The notes under the pieces: generated by a model
Database searches by the model: none
Seen by the model: only the letters and a program-made list of their open reading frames with translations
Told to the model about the DNA's origin: nothing
Program-made: the position numbers and the translations under genes
Shown here: one piece after another, positions 7,672 through 15,081 of the stretch
Numbering within the stretch: position 1 is the first letter of the stretch
Layout of the letters: each line of letters begins with the position of its first letter
NCBI GenBank assembly: GCA_964439395.1
Contig: CAYTNV010000002.1
Location: 62,001-126,000 of the forward strand
Direction of reading: 5' to 3'
Source: JAUUSJ01 sp964439395
GTDB lineage: Bacteria; Bacillota; Clostridia; Lachnospirales; Lachnospiraceae
Length of the DNA: 64,000 nucleotides

Positions 7672-8259
7672 ATGGGTAAAGTAACAGACAAGCTACTAAA
7701 TTTTATGAAGCTTAATGATGAAGAAGAGTACGATGAAAATTTTTTCGAGGGCGAGGAAGACGCAGAAGAGGAAGAATCAGAAGTGACAGAGGAGGAGAAT
7801 GTCATAGAGGAACAACCTAAGACGAAAAGTTTCTTTGCGAGAAGAATAGAGGAAAAGCAAGTACAAGATGAGGAAGAGGAAGAGAAAGCTACACCGATTC
7901 GAGAAACAATAAGAAAAACCAATATAACTTCTTATAGAACGAGTCGTGATGTACCTTCTGTAGATAGAGGTGGCGAGATGGTAAAAGTAGTTAGAGCACA
8001 AGAATTTGAAGAAGTAAGAGCTATGATTGATTTGTTAAAAGAAAATAAAATCGTAGTAGTTAATTTAGAGGGGCTTAATGTTGATGTTGCACAGAGAATT
8101 ATAGATTGTATTAGTGGTTCAAGTTATGCTTTGGACGGCAAATTAGAAGGTGTGAATGATAATATTTTTATTTTAGCTCCAAAAGATGTAGAGATTACAG
8201 GAGATTTGAAAAATAGATTGGCAAATGGCAGTATTTCGCCAAAGTTTGATAGATTTTAG
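7672..8259 (+). CDS. sepF: Cell division protein SepF
   Basis: SepF links FtsZ filaments to the membrane and bundles them at the septum. The 195-residue protein begins with the short amphipathic membrane-targeting helix (VTDKLLNFMKL). It continues with a long acidic linker (runs of Glu/Asp at about 17-45 and 62-70) and ends with the conserved SepF core from about residue 100 (VKVVRAQEFEE, VVVNLEG, RIIDCISGSSYALDG, FILAPKDVEI). The linker is more acidic than usual. It lies between yggS and ylmH as in other Firmicutes, although no ylmG is present in between. The start has GCGGAGGA upstream. Confidence 0.95.
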   Translation: MGKVTDKLLNFMKLNDEEEYDENFFEGEEDAEEEESEVTEEENVIEEQPKTKSFFARRIEEKQVQDEEEEEKATPIRETIRKTNITSYRTSRDVPSVDRGGEMVKVVRAQEFEEVRAMIDLLKENKIVVVNLEGLNVDVAQRIIDCISGSSYALDGKLEGVNDNIFILAPKDVEITGDLKNRLANGSISPKFDRF

Positions 8260-8274
8260 AAAAATAGATAGTAG

Positions 8275-8337
8275 TTGTGGCGGAACATAGATGGTATCCA
8301 CAATTGTCATGAGAAAAATTATATTATATCATGTTCC
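8275..8337 (+). ncRNA. Possible pseudoknot in the sepF-ylmH gap
   Basis: TTGTGG (8275-8280) can pair with CCACAA (8298-8303). The loop of that stem contains GGAACAT (8282-8288), which is the exact complement of ATGTTCC (8331-8337), so both stems together make an H-type pseudoknot. CATGA (8308-8312) and TCATG (8329-8333) offer a competing hairpin. The element lies about 30 bases before the ylmH start, which has no recognisable Shine-Dalgarno sequence. Found by eye only. Confidence 0.4.
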
Positions 8338-8367
8338 TGAAAATGCCTATATAGATTGAAATGAATT

Positions 8368-9120
8368 ATGAAGTCAAAAGAAAATTTTTTAAACCATATA
8401 AAAGAATTAGCTATAAAATCCTATGAAGAAAATCGATATATGTTTACATATTTTCTTGATTTAGAGGAGCAGGATCTTTTTGAACAAAATATACCTGCTC
8501 TTACTTTTGTTGCAAAAAAATTATGGGGAGGATATGCTTTGGCCGAGAGAAAAATTGCGATTTTTGGTTCTAAAGAGCAATTTGGATATGAAGTATCTCC
8601 TCCTATTGTATTACTGAGAATTGAGCCATCTAATTTAAAATTTGCAGAAAAACTTAGTCATAGGGATTTTCTCGGTGCATTACTTAATCTTGGAATAGAG
8701 AGAAGGATATTAGGTGATATTTTGGTTGAGGAAAATATTGCATATGTATATGTACATGAGTCAATGGCGGAATTTATTAGCCAACAATTATTTAAAGTAA
8801 AGCATACGTATATAACCGTAAAGGTGGAAGAGGGACAGATAGAGAGAGAGCCTTCTTTTCTCGATGTAAGTGGTTTTGTATCTTCTTTTCGATTGGATGC
8901 ATTGTTAAGCTTAGCTTTTCGTATGTCTAGGAAAGAGAGCAGCGACTATATTAAGATGAAAAAAGTGTATAAAAATAGTAAGCTTTGTGTAAGTCCTGCA
9001 GTTCTCCTAAAAGAGGGGGATATTATTTCAGTTCGCGGTTATGGAAAGTTTATTTTTTTTGAGGAGGGAAATACTTCCAAAAAAGGAAGGCATCATGTTC
9101 TGCTAAAGAAATATAATTAA
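8368..9120 (+). CDS. ylmH: YlmH-like RNA-binding protein with S4 domain
   Basis: A 250-residue protein of the YlmH family, encoded in division clusters and recently linked in the family to ribosome rescue of obstructed large subunits. The N-terminal half has the family pattern (FLDLEEQ, then VVLLRIEPSNLKFAEKLSHRDFLGALLNLGIERRILGDI split over residues 85-130). The C-terminal half is an S4 RNA-binding domain (FRLDALLSLAFRMSR to VSPAVLLKEGDIISVRGYGKF, about 180-237). No clear ribosome binding site precedes the start (GATTGAAATGAATT). That is unusual for this window and may relate to the structured element just upstream. aroB follows, where divIVA would be expected. Confidence 0.88.
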   Translation: MKSKENFLNHIKELAIKSYEENRYMFTYFLDLEEQDLFEQNIPALTFVAKKLWGGYALAERKIAIFGSKEQFGYEVSPPIVLLRIEPSNLKFAEKLSHRDFLGALLNLGIERRILGDILVEENIAYVYVHESMAEFISQQLFKVKHTYITVKVEEGQIEREPSFLDVSGFVSSFRLDALLSLAFRMSRKESSDYIKMKKVYKNSKLCVSPAVLLKEGDIISVRGYGKFIFFEEGNTSKKGRHHVLLKKYN

Positions 9121-9130
9121 GGAGAGTATT

Positions 9131-10228
9131 ATGATAGAAAAAACATTAATTGTTCATGAAAATGGAAATCCCATCTACCCGATTGTTTTGACAAATTCGT
9201 TTGACAGGTTAGAGGATACGTTAAAAGACTTCAATTTAGAAAATAGAAAAGTCTGCATTGTATCTGAGACAAAAGTAGCTTCTCATTATGAGGCTATTTT
9301 GCAGGAAAAGTTTGAAAAATTAGCGAAGAAATGTTATTCTTTTGTTTTTGAGGCGGGAGAGAAAAATAAAAATTTAAATACAGTAAACGATTTATATGAA
9401 TTTTTAATTATTCATAAGTTTGATAGAAAGGATTTGCTTGTGGCACTTGGAGGAGGAGTTGTTGGAGACTTGACAGGTTTTGCGGCGGCAACTTATTTAA
9501 GAGGAATTGAGTTTATTCAGGTTCCGACAAGTTTATTATCTCAAGTAGATAGTAGTATCGGAGGAAAAACAGGTGTTGATTATCTCGCCTATAAAAATAT
9601 GGTAGGAGCTTTTCATCAGCCAAAGCTTGTCTATATTAATATAAAGACATTAGATACATTATCAACGAGGGAGTATTATTCTGGACTTGGAGAAATTATT
9701 AAGCATGGATTGATCAAAGATGAAAAGTATTATCAGTGGTTGCTCTCTAAAAAAGAAGAGATTAAGGCGATGGATGAGCAGACATTAATAGATATGATTT
9801 ATCGAAGCTGTGATATTAAGAGAGAAGTTGTAGAGAAAGATCCGAAAGAGCAGGGAGAGAGAGCATTATTAAATTTTGGACATACGATAGGTCATGCCGT
9901 AGAAAAATTGATGAATTTTTCTTATCTTCATGGAGAATGTGTGGGAATCGGTATGCTTACGGCATGCAGTATTTCTGTGCAAAGAGATGAAATCACAAAA
10001 GAACAGTATGAAGAGCTAAAACAGTGGTTAAAATATTTTGAATTTCCAGCCTTCCCAGCGAAATTTTCAGCAAGAGAAATTATTGACACGACAAAATTGG
10101 ATAAGAAGATGGAACATGGTATTATTAAATTTGTTTTATTAAATAAAATAGGAGAGGCCTGCATTGTGAGGGATGTGACAGAAGAAGAGATGGAAAATGC
10201 AATTTTAATGCAGCAAAAAGAATCATGA
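9131..10228 (+). CDS. aroB: 3-Dehydroquinate synthase
   Basis: AroB makes 3-dehydroquinate from DAHP, the second step of the shikimate pathway, using NAD and a divalent metal. The 365-residue protein has the NAD-binding and active-site blocks VALGGGVVGDLTGFAAATYLRG (about 102-123, given here in outline) and PTSLLSQVDSSIGGKTGVD. The metal ligands lie in GLGEIIKHGLI (Glu) and, further on, NFGHTIGHA and HGECVGIGM (His). Length is typical. It is wedged between ylmH and lspA, overlapping lspA by four bases (ATGA), so it is cotranscribed with division and envelope genes rather than with other aro genes. Confidence 0.96.
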   Translation: MIEKTLIVHENGNPIYPIVLTNSFDRLEDTLKDFNLENRKVCIVSETKVASHYEAILQEKFEKLAKKCYSFVFEAGEKNKNLNTVNDLYEFLIIHKFDRKDLLVALGGGVVGDLTGFAAATYLRGIEFIQVPTSLLSQVDSSIGGKTGVDYLAYKNMVGAFHQPKLVYINIKTLDTLSTREYYSGLGEIIKHGLIKDEKYYQWLLSKKEEIKAMDEQTLIDMIYRSCDIKREVVEKDPKEQGERALLNFGHTIGHAVEKLMNFSYLHGECVGIGMLTACSISVQRDEITKEQYEELKQWLKYFEFPAFPAKFSAREIIDTTKLDKKMEHGIIKFVLLNKIGEACIVRDVTEEEMENAILMQQKES

Positions 10229-10722
10229 AAAGAAATCATATAATTTCGGTGATTAGTTTTTTGGCACTTGTTCTTTTGGACCAGATAACAAAATATTTTG
10301 CTGTCTTAAATTTAAAGAATAAAGAACCAATTGTCATTATCCAAAACGTGTTTGAGTTGTATTATTTGGAAAATCGCGGAGCAGCGTTTGGAATGTTACA
10401 AAATAAGCGGATATTTTTACTTTTACTTACAATTATATTTTTGCTGTTGATGTGTTATATCTTTTATAAAATGCCGAGTGAAAAAAAATATATTCCTCTT
10501 CGTATATTAGGAGTTATGGTACTTGCAGGTGCAATTGGTAATATGATAGATAGACTGCGACTTCAGTATGTAGTAGACTTTTTGTATTTTAAATTAATTG
10601 ATTTTCCTATTTTTAATGTGGCAGATTGTTATGTGACAGTGGCGGCTTTTTCGCTTTTGTTTTTTGTTTTATTTTATTATAAGGATGAGGATTTTGACTT
10701 TTTAAAAAGAGAAGGGAAGTAG
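10225..10722 (+). CDS. lspA: Lipoprotein signal peptidase
   Basis: LspA is the aspartic protease that cleaves signal peptides of prolipoproteins inside the membrane. The 165-residue protein has four hydrophobic segments. It shows the conserved ALVLLDQITKYF start, the ENRGAAFGML block, GAIGNMIDRLR with the first catalytic Asp, and FNVADCYVTVAA with the second. Its first codon overlaps the aroB stop. It is followed by a terminator overlapping its stop codon. At least one substrate is in this window: the carboxypeptidase lipoprotein at 2404. Confidence 0.96.
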   Translation: MKRNHIISVISFLALVLLDQITKYFAVLNLKNKEPIVIIQNVFELYYLENRGAAFGMLQNKRIFLLLLTIIFLLLMCYIFYKMPSEKKYIPLRILGVMVLAGAIGNMIDRLRLQYVVDFLYFKLIDFPIFNVADCYVTVAAFSLLFFVLFYYKDEDFDFLKREGK

Positions 10723-10739
10723 AGCTTCCCTTTTCTTTT
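10712..10739 (+). terminator. Terminator overlapping the lspA stop codon
   Basis: AAGGGAAG (10712-10719) and CTTCCCTT (10725-10732) form a perfect 8-base stem with a five-base loop that includes the lspA stop, followed by a T-rich run. It may only partly stop transcription, because the next gene begins at 10754 without an obvious promoter. Confidence 0.7.
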
Positions 10740-10753
10740 AGTAGGAGGAAAAA

Positions 10754-11665
10754 ATGATACCATATCAATTTATATTTGAGGACGAAGAAAATATGAGAGT
10801 AGATAAATTTTTATCGGAAGAAATGTCCGACTTATCTCGCTCTTATATTCAAAAATTAATAAAAGAAGGCAATGTTTTTGTAAATGGAAAGATAGTAAAG
10901 GCAAATTATAAGCTATCGAGAGAAGAACAAATTACATTTTGGCTTCCTCCACTAAAAGAGCTGGAGATAAAGCCAGAGAAAATGGAGCTTGATATTTTAT
11001 ACGAGGATGGGGATATTATCTTAATTAATAAGCCAAAAGATATGGTTGTACATCCCTGTGCGGGGCGCTATGAGCATACCTTAGTAAATGGTCTTTTATA
11101 TTATTGTAAAGAGCAGCTTTCAGGTATTAACGGCGTAATGCGCCCGGGAATTGTGCATCGAATTGATAAAGATACAACAGGAGTATTAGTCATCTGCAAA
11201 AATGATAAAGCACATCGAGCTTTGGCAGAGCAATTAAAGGAACATAGCATTACACGAAAATATAAGGCGATTGTAATGGGAACGGTGAAAGAGGATGGAA
11301 TTGTTGATAAACCAATTGGGCGGAGTAAAAAAGATAGGAAAAAAATGGCAATAGAGTCAAGTGGCAAGAGAGCAGTAACGCATTATCATGTATTAGAATA
11401 TCTGAAAAGACAGATGACATATATAGAATGTCAGCTTGAGACAGGAAGAACACATCAGATACGTGTGCATATGGCAAGTATTCATCATCCCCTTCTTGGA
11501 GATACAATTTATGGTTCTAGTTCTCAGCCATATTTTCTTCAGGGACAATGTCTGCATGCAGGAATATTGGGATTTATTCATCCAACGAAAAATGAATATA
11601 TGGAGTTTGAGGCTCCGCTTCCTGCGTATTTCTCGGATTTATTAGACAAACTAAAATTAGCATAG
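10754..11665 (+). CDS. rluD: RluA-family 23S rRNA pseudouridine synthase (RluD-like)
   Basis: A 303-residue pseudouridine synthase with an N-terminal S4 domain (RVDKFLSEEMSDLSRSYIQKLI, about residues 16-37 in outline). The catalytic RluA-type domain has the Asp in GIVHRIDKDTTGVLV and then GRTHQIRVHMASIHHPLLGD. The position after lspA matches the RluD orthologue YlyB of other Firmicutes, which modifies helix 69 of 23S rRNA; the substrate is inferred from that. The ribosome binding site is AGGAGG. Transcription ends before the rpsO promoter. Confidence 0.92.
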   Translation: MIPYQFIFEDEENMRVDKFLSEEMSDLSRSYIQKLIKEGNVFVNGKIVKANYKLSREEQITFWLPPLKELEIKPEKMELDILYEDGDIILINKPKDMVVHPCAGRYEHTLVNGLLYYCKEQLSGINGVMRPGIVHRIDKDTTGVLVICKNDKAHRALAEQLKEHSITRKYKAIVMGTVKEDGIVDKPIGRSKKDRKKMAIESSGKRAVTHYHVLEYLKRQMTYIECQLETGRTHQIRVHMASIHHPLLGDTIYGSSSQPYFLQGQCLHAGILGFIHPTKNEYMEFEAPLPAYFSDLLDKLKLA

Positions 11666-11683
11666 AGAGTTTAAAAATCATTC

Positions 11684-11712
11684 TTTACATTTTTAAAAGA
11701 TTATGCTATACT
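11684..11712 (+). promoter_or_regulatory. rpsO promoter
   Basis: TTTACA at 11684-11689 and TATACT at 11707-11712 with 17 bases between them and an extended -10 TG at 11704-11705. The start is expected near 11719, leaving a leader of about 110 bases. Confidence 0.8.
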
Positions 11713-11729
11713 CAAGAACAGTGAGTAAA

Positions 11730-11780
11730 AAACCATCACCAAGAGACAGGAAACTCCAACCTATTTCCTAGTGATTGGAA
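11730..11780 (+). promoter_or_regulatory. Structured rpsO leader, possible S15 autoregulatory site
   Basis: CCATCAC (about 11732-11738) can pair with GTGATTGG (about 11771-11778) with one bulged base. Inside this, AGGAAA pairs with TTTCCT. Ribosomal protein S15 commonly represses its own mRNA through structured leaders, so this is a plausible site, but I cannot match it to a specific known S15-binding motif. Confidence 0.45.
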
Positions 11781-11827
11781 AGCTCAAATATTCAGTATTT
11801 ATATTATATTATTTAGGAGGAAAAAGC

Positions 11828-12094
11828 ATGATTTCAGCAGAAAAGAAATTAGAGATTATCAAAGAATACGGTAGAACAGAGGGAGATACAGGTTCACCAG
11901 AGGTACAGGTTGCATTATTAACAGCAAGAATTAGAGATCTTCAAGATCATTTCCAGATGCATCCAAAGGATTACCATTCAAGAAGAGGTCTTTTAAAGAT
12001 GGTTGGTCAGAGAAGAAGATTACTTGCTTACTTAAAGAAAGTTGATATTGCAAGATATAGAACATTAATCGAGAGATTAGGCTTAAGAAAATAA
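11828..12094 (+). CDS. rpsO: 30S ribosomal protein S15
   Basis: S15 binds the central domain of 16S rRNA early in small-subunit assembly. The start at 11828 gives the standard 88-residue protein and has TTAGGAGG directly upstream. The frame is open from 11771, but those codons lie in the structured leader. Family signatures GDTGSPEVQVALLT, HPKDYHSRRGLL and RRRLLAYLKK are present in order. It is transcribed from its own extended -10 promoter and closed by a strong terminator at 12173-12213. Confidence 0.98.
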   Translation: MISAEKKLEIIKEYGRTEGDTGSPEVQVALLTARIRDLQDHFQMHPKDYHSRRGLLKMVGQRRRLLAYLKKVDIARYRTLIERLGLRK

Positions 12095-12172
12095 TCAAGG
12101 GCGAGAATCAGTTTGCCGGTAGAGCTTCATGGATAATGCATTTGCTTATTGCATGATGGAAAAGAGAAAAGT

Positions 12173-12213
12173 AGAGGGTCTAAAACCGTTGTTTTAGACT
12201 CTTTCTTTTTTTT
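12173..12213 (+). terminator. Strong terminator after rpsO
   Basis: GTCTAAAAC (12178-12186) and GTTTTAGAC (12191-12199) form a perfect 9-base stem with a CGTT loop, flanked by AGAG/CTCT, and are followed by a long T run. Confidence 0.92.
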
Positions 12214-12358
12214 ATACTTTATGATACACTTATTAACAGCGAAATACAATTTAATCTTTTGGTTGATTGAATATAAGTGAGACAGAATGATAGTTTTTTT
12301 AGAACTGAAAAAAGAGCGAAAAAATTTTCGTTAAAAATAGACGATAGGAGGAAGGAAA

Positions 12359-13633
12359 ATGAGTCAATATAAGATTAATACAAAATGTATCCAGTCAGGC
12401 TATGAACCAAAGAATGGTGAGCCTAGAGTATTACCAATTACGCAAAGTACAACATATAGATATACATCAGGTGAGCAGGTTGGAAAATTATTTGATCTTG
12501 AGGAGGAAGGTTTCTTTTATACAAGATTAGCGAATCCAACGGTAGATGCGGTGGAGAAAAAAATTGCAGATTTAGAGGGCGGTGTGGGAGCTTTATGTAC
12601 TTCCTCTGGCCAGGCGGCATCTATGCTTGCTGTCTTGAATATTTGTGAGAGTGGTGACCATATTGTTGTGAGCAATGCAATTTATGGTGGAACAGTTAAT
12701 TTATTTGGAGTTACATTTAAGAAGATTGGCATTGATGTTACGTTTGTACCGACAGATATAAAGAGAGAGGAGTTAGATACAAAATTTAGAGAAAATACAA
12801 GAGCAGTATTTATTGAGAGTTTATCTAATCCAGCACTTGAGATTCCAGATATCGAGATGTATGCTGATGCCGCACATGCACATGGTGTCCCACTTATTGT
12901 AGATAATACATTTGCAACTCCAATTAATTGCCGTCCGTTTGAGTATGGTGCTAATATTATAGTACATTCCACATCAAAATATATGGATGGACATGCAGTT
13001 GCACTTGGTGGTGTCATCGTAGATGGAGGAAATTTTGACTGGAATAATGGTAAATTTCCAGGACTCAGCACACCAGATGAATCTTATCACGGAATTATTT
13101 ATACAGAGACATTTGGAGCGGCTGCCTATATTACAAAGGCTAGAGTACAGCTTATGAGAGATATGGGAACAACTCCAAGTCCGAATAATGCATTTTTATT
13201 AAACTTAGGATTAGAAACACTGGCTCTTCGTGTAGAGCGTCACTGTGAGAATGCTGCAAAAGTGGCAGAGTATTTGAAAAATCACGATATGATTACATGG
13301 GTAAACTATCCAGCTATGGAGGGCAACAAATATTATGATATGGCAAAGAAGTATATGCCTAACGGAACATGTGGTGTCATCTCCTTTGGTGTAAAAGGGG
13401 GAAGAGATGCTGCAATGAAATTTATGGATAATTTAAAATTGGCAGCCATCGTTGTACATGTGGCAGATGCGAGAACAGGAGTACTTCATCCTGCTAGCAC
13501 AACTCATAGACAGTTGACAGATGAGCAGCTTGTGGAGGCAGGAATTGGACCAGAGTTAATTCGTTTTAGTGTTGGATTAGAGGATGTGGAAGATATTATT
13601 GCGGATATTGAGCAGGCGTTAGAGGCATTATAA
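12359..13633 (+). CDS. metY: O-acetylhomoserine sulfhydrylase (PLP-dependent)
   Basis: This enzyme of the Cys/Met metabolism PLP family makes homocysteine from O-acetylhomoserine and sulfide. The 424-residue length and the characteristic insert fit MetY rather than the shorter cystathionine gamma-synthases. Landmarks are TQSTTYRYTSGEQ, LEGGVGALCTSSGQAA, VDNTFATPINCRP, the PLP lysine in VHSTSKYMDGH (about residue 208) and RFSVGLED near the end. A ribosome binding site AGGAGGAAGG precedes the start. The 145-base gap before it shows no SAM riboswitch or T-box consensus. dtd follows two bases after the stop. Confidence 0.94.
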   Translation: MSQYKINTKCIQSGYEPKNGEPRVLPITQSTTYRYTSGEQVGKLFDLEEEGFFYTRLANPTVDAVEKKIADLEGGVGALCTSSGQAASMLAVLNICESGDHIVVSNAIYGGTVNLFGVTFKKIGIDVTFVPTDIKREELDTKFRENTRAVFIESLSNPALEIPDIEMYADAAHAHGVPLIVDNTFATPINCRPFEYGANIIVHSTSKYMDGHAVALGGVIVDGGNFDWNNGKFPGLSTPDESYHGIIYTETFGAAAYITKARVQLMRDMGTTPSPNNAFLLNLGLETLALRVERHCENAAKVAEYLKNHDMITWVNYPAMEGNKYYDMAKKYMPNGTCGVISFGVKGGRDAAMKFMDNLKLAAIVVHVADARTGVLHPASTTHRQLTDEQLVEAGIGPELIRFSVGLEDVEDIIADIEQALEAL

Positions 13634-13634
13634 G

Positions 13635-14099
13635 ATGAGAGTTATTATTCAAAGAGTAGTGAGAGGTTCTGTGACCATCGAAGAAAAGATGGTGGGAGAA
13701 ATTGGAAAGGGATATGTCATTTTACTTGGAGTCTGTGACGAGGATGATGAAGCAGAGGCAGACCGTTTTGTCGATAAAATATTTGGACTTCGTATTTATG
13801 AGGATGAGAACGGCAAGACGAATGAATCAATAGAAGACATTGATGGAGAAGTTTTAGTTGTATCTCAATTTACACTCTACGCTGATTGTAGAAAGGGAAG
13901 AAGACCAAGTTTTACAAAGGCAGGGGCACCAGAACATGCTAAGGCAATTTATGAGTATTTCCTAAAAAAATGTGGGGAAAGAGCAAAAAAGGTAGCTCAT
14001 GGAGAGTTTGGAGCAGATATGACAGTCGAAATTATAAATGATGGACCTTTTACAATTGTTTTAGATAGCAGTGATTTTTCACAGGGATTAAAAAAATAA
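13635..14099 (+). CDS. dtd: D-aminoacyl-tRNA deacylase
   Basis: Dtd hydrolyses D-amino acids wrongly attached to tRNA. The 154-residue protein carries the family motifs VVRGSVTI near the N-terminus, GLRIYEDENGK, the SQFTLYADCRKGRRPSF active-site block around residues 77-91, and the NDGPFTIVLDS motif near the C-terminus. It starts two bases after metY, with AGAGG inside the end of metY as ribosome binding site, so the two are coupled in translation. There is no obvious metabolic link to metY. Confidence 0.96.
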   Translation: MRVIIQRVVRGSVTIEEKMVGEIGKGYVILLGVCDEDDEAEADRFVDKIFGLRIYEDENGKTNESIEDIDGEVLVVSQFTLYADCRKGRRPSFTKAGAPEHAKAIYEYFLKKCGERAKKVAHGEFGADMTVEIINDGPFTIVLDSSDFSQGLKK

Positions 14100-14107
14100 T
14101 GTAGGGA

Positions 14108-14121
14108 CATACTATAGTATG
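14108..14121. promoter_or_regulatory. 14-base perfect palindrome before tepA
   Basis: CATACTATAGTATG is perfectly self-complementary and lies 30 bases before the tepA start, in the dtd-tepA gap. It could be an operator, but no promoter boxes flank it clearly. Confidence 0.35.
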
Positions 14122-14151
14122 AGACTATGATGCAAAAAGGAGTACTATAAT

Positions 14152-14817
14152 ATGTCAAAAAATTTAGAAAAACAAGAAAAACAAGGGGAACAAATTAAGG
14201 AATATGGGCAAGTCTTACTTGAGGGTAAGAAGCAAATTCAGCTTATGACAATTATCGGTGAGATTGAGGGACATGAAAATCTCTCCTCTAATAGCAAGAC
14301 GACAAAATATGAGCATCTCTTACCAAAGCTTGCAATGATTGAAAACGATAGTGAGGTAGATGGTCTATTATTAATTGTCAATTCTATTGGTGGAGATTGT
14401 TCGGCAGGATTGGCATTGGCGGAGATGATAGCTTCTCTGAGCAAGCCAACAGTATCTCTTGTCATTGGAGATAGTCACTCGATTGCTCTGCCATTAGCTG
14501 TCTCCACAGATTATTCGTATATTGTTCCGACTGCAACTGTAATTATTCATCCAGTTCGGATGAATGGTATGGTAATTGGAGCACAACCAACATATAATTA
14601 TTTTAAGATGATTCAAGATAGAATTGTGAATTTTTTATCTGATCACGCAGTTAATATTAATCCTGTGAGAATCGAGGAGCTTATGATGGAAACGGGAATG
14701 CTCACAAGAGATGTGGGGACAGTCTTAGTAGGTGAGGAGGCTGTGAGAGCAGGAATTTTAAATGAAGTTGGTGGGATAAAAGAGGCGATAAATAAGCTTT
14801 ATGAGTTGATAGGATAA
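14152..14817 (+). CDS. tepA: ClpP-like peptidase, TepA family
   Basis: A 221-residue cytoplasmic ClpP-fold protein. Its nearest known group is B. subtilis TepA (YmfB), which also sits directly before the SpoIIIE/FtsK gene. The core reads LIVNSIGGDCSAGLALAEMI (oxyanion loop). Next come IGDSHSIALPLA with the probable nucleophile serine, and ATVIIHPVR with the histidine. The GxSxA context is altered from ClpP (GMAAS), as expected for TepA. The N-terminus (about 25 residues) is rich in Lys, Gln and Glu. TepA has been linked to turnover of signal peptides or spore proteins. It has its own terminator. Confidence 0.85.
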   Translation: MSKNLEKQEKQGEQIKEYGQVLLEGKKQIQLMTIIGEIEGHENLSSNSKTTKYEHLLPKLAMIENDSEVDGLLLIVNSIGGDCSAGLALAEMIASLSKPTVSLVIGDSHSIALPLAVSTDYSYIVPTATVIIHPVRMNGMVIGAQPTYNYFKMIQDRIVNFLSDHAVNINPVRIEELMMETGMLTRDVGTVLVGEEAVRAGILNEVGGIKEAINKLYELIG

Positions 14818-14829
14818 GTGAAGAACAAA

Positions 14830-14870
14830 AGAGAGAAGATGGATGCGTAGGGCATCTGTCTTTCTTTTTA
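14830..14870 (+). terminator. Terminator after tepA
   Basis: GATGGATGC (14838-14846) pairs with GCATCTGTC (14852-14860) with two G-U pairs around a GTAGG loop. It is extended by an A/G-rich against T-rich pairing and ends in a T tract. Confidence 0.8.
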
Positions 14871-14939
14871 TACTTTGTGAAACAGCTTGGCTGTTTCTTC
14901 GCCCGCAGGGCATAGAATGCGGTGTGCTCTGTGAGTATA
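14869..14939 (+). repeat. Multi-hairpin intergenic element, copy A
   Basis: TATACT (14869-14874) is complementary to AGTATA (14934-14939) and encloses a perfect hairpin GAAACAGC-TTG-GCTGTTTC (14879-14897). Two small hairpins, GCCC-GCA-GGGC and GCAT-AGA-ATGC, follow and overlap in GGGCAT. The last 22 bases from AATGCGG (14916-14937) recur with three transitions at 61651-61672, where a differently sequenced hairpin occupies the same place. This looks like a small family of structured intergenic elements. Confidence 0.5.
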
Positions 14940-15020
14940 GGTTTTGAGACGAATGAAATATTTATCACTGAGGTATTGAAGCTTGTATACAGATAGATTT
15001 ATGTTCACTAAAAATTTAGG

Positions 15021-15050
15021 TTGCATATCGAGAGTCATTTATAGTAAAAT
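15021..15050 (+). promoter_or_regulatory. Possible ftsK promoter
   Basis: TTGCAT at 15021-15026 and TAAAAT at 15045-15050 are separated by 18 bases, shortly before the preferred ftsK start at 15082. Confidence 0.45.
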
Positions 15051-15081
15051 AAAAGCAGTATGTTTTAAAAGGAGTAATGTT

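Noticed and set aside
12214..12358. SAM riboswitch or T-box before metY
   Set aside because: Methionine genes in Firmicutes often have one, but no SAM-I core or T-box consensus is present in this short gap.
14702..14968. An 88-residue minus-strand ORF near the tepA terminator
   Set aside because: It spans the end of tepA, its terminator and the multi-hairpin element, all better explained as such.
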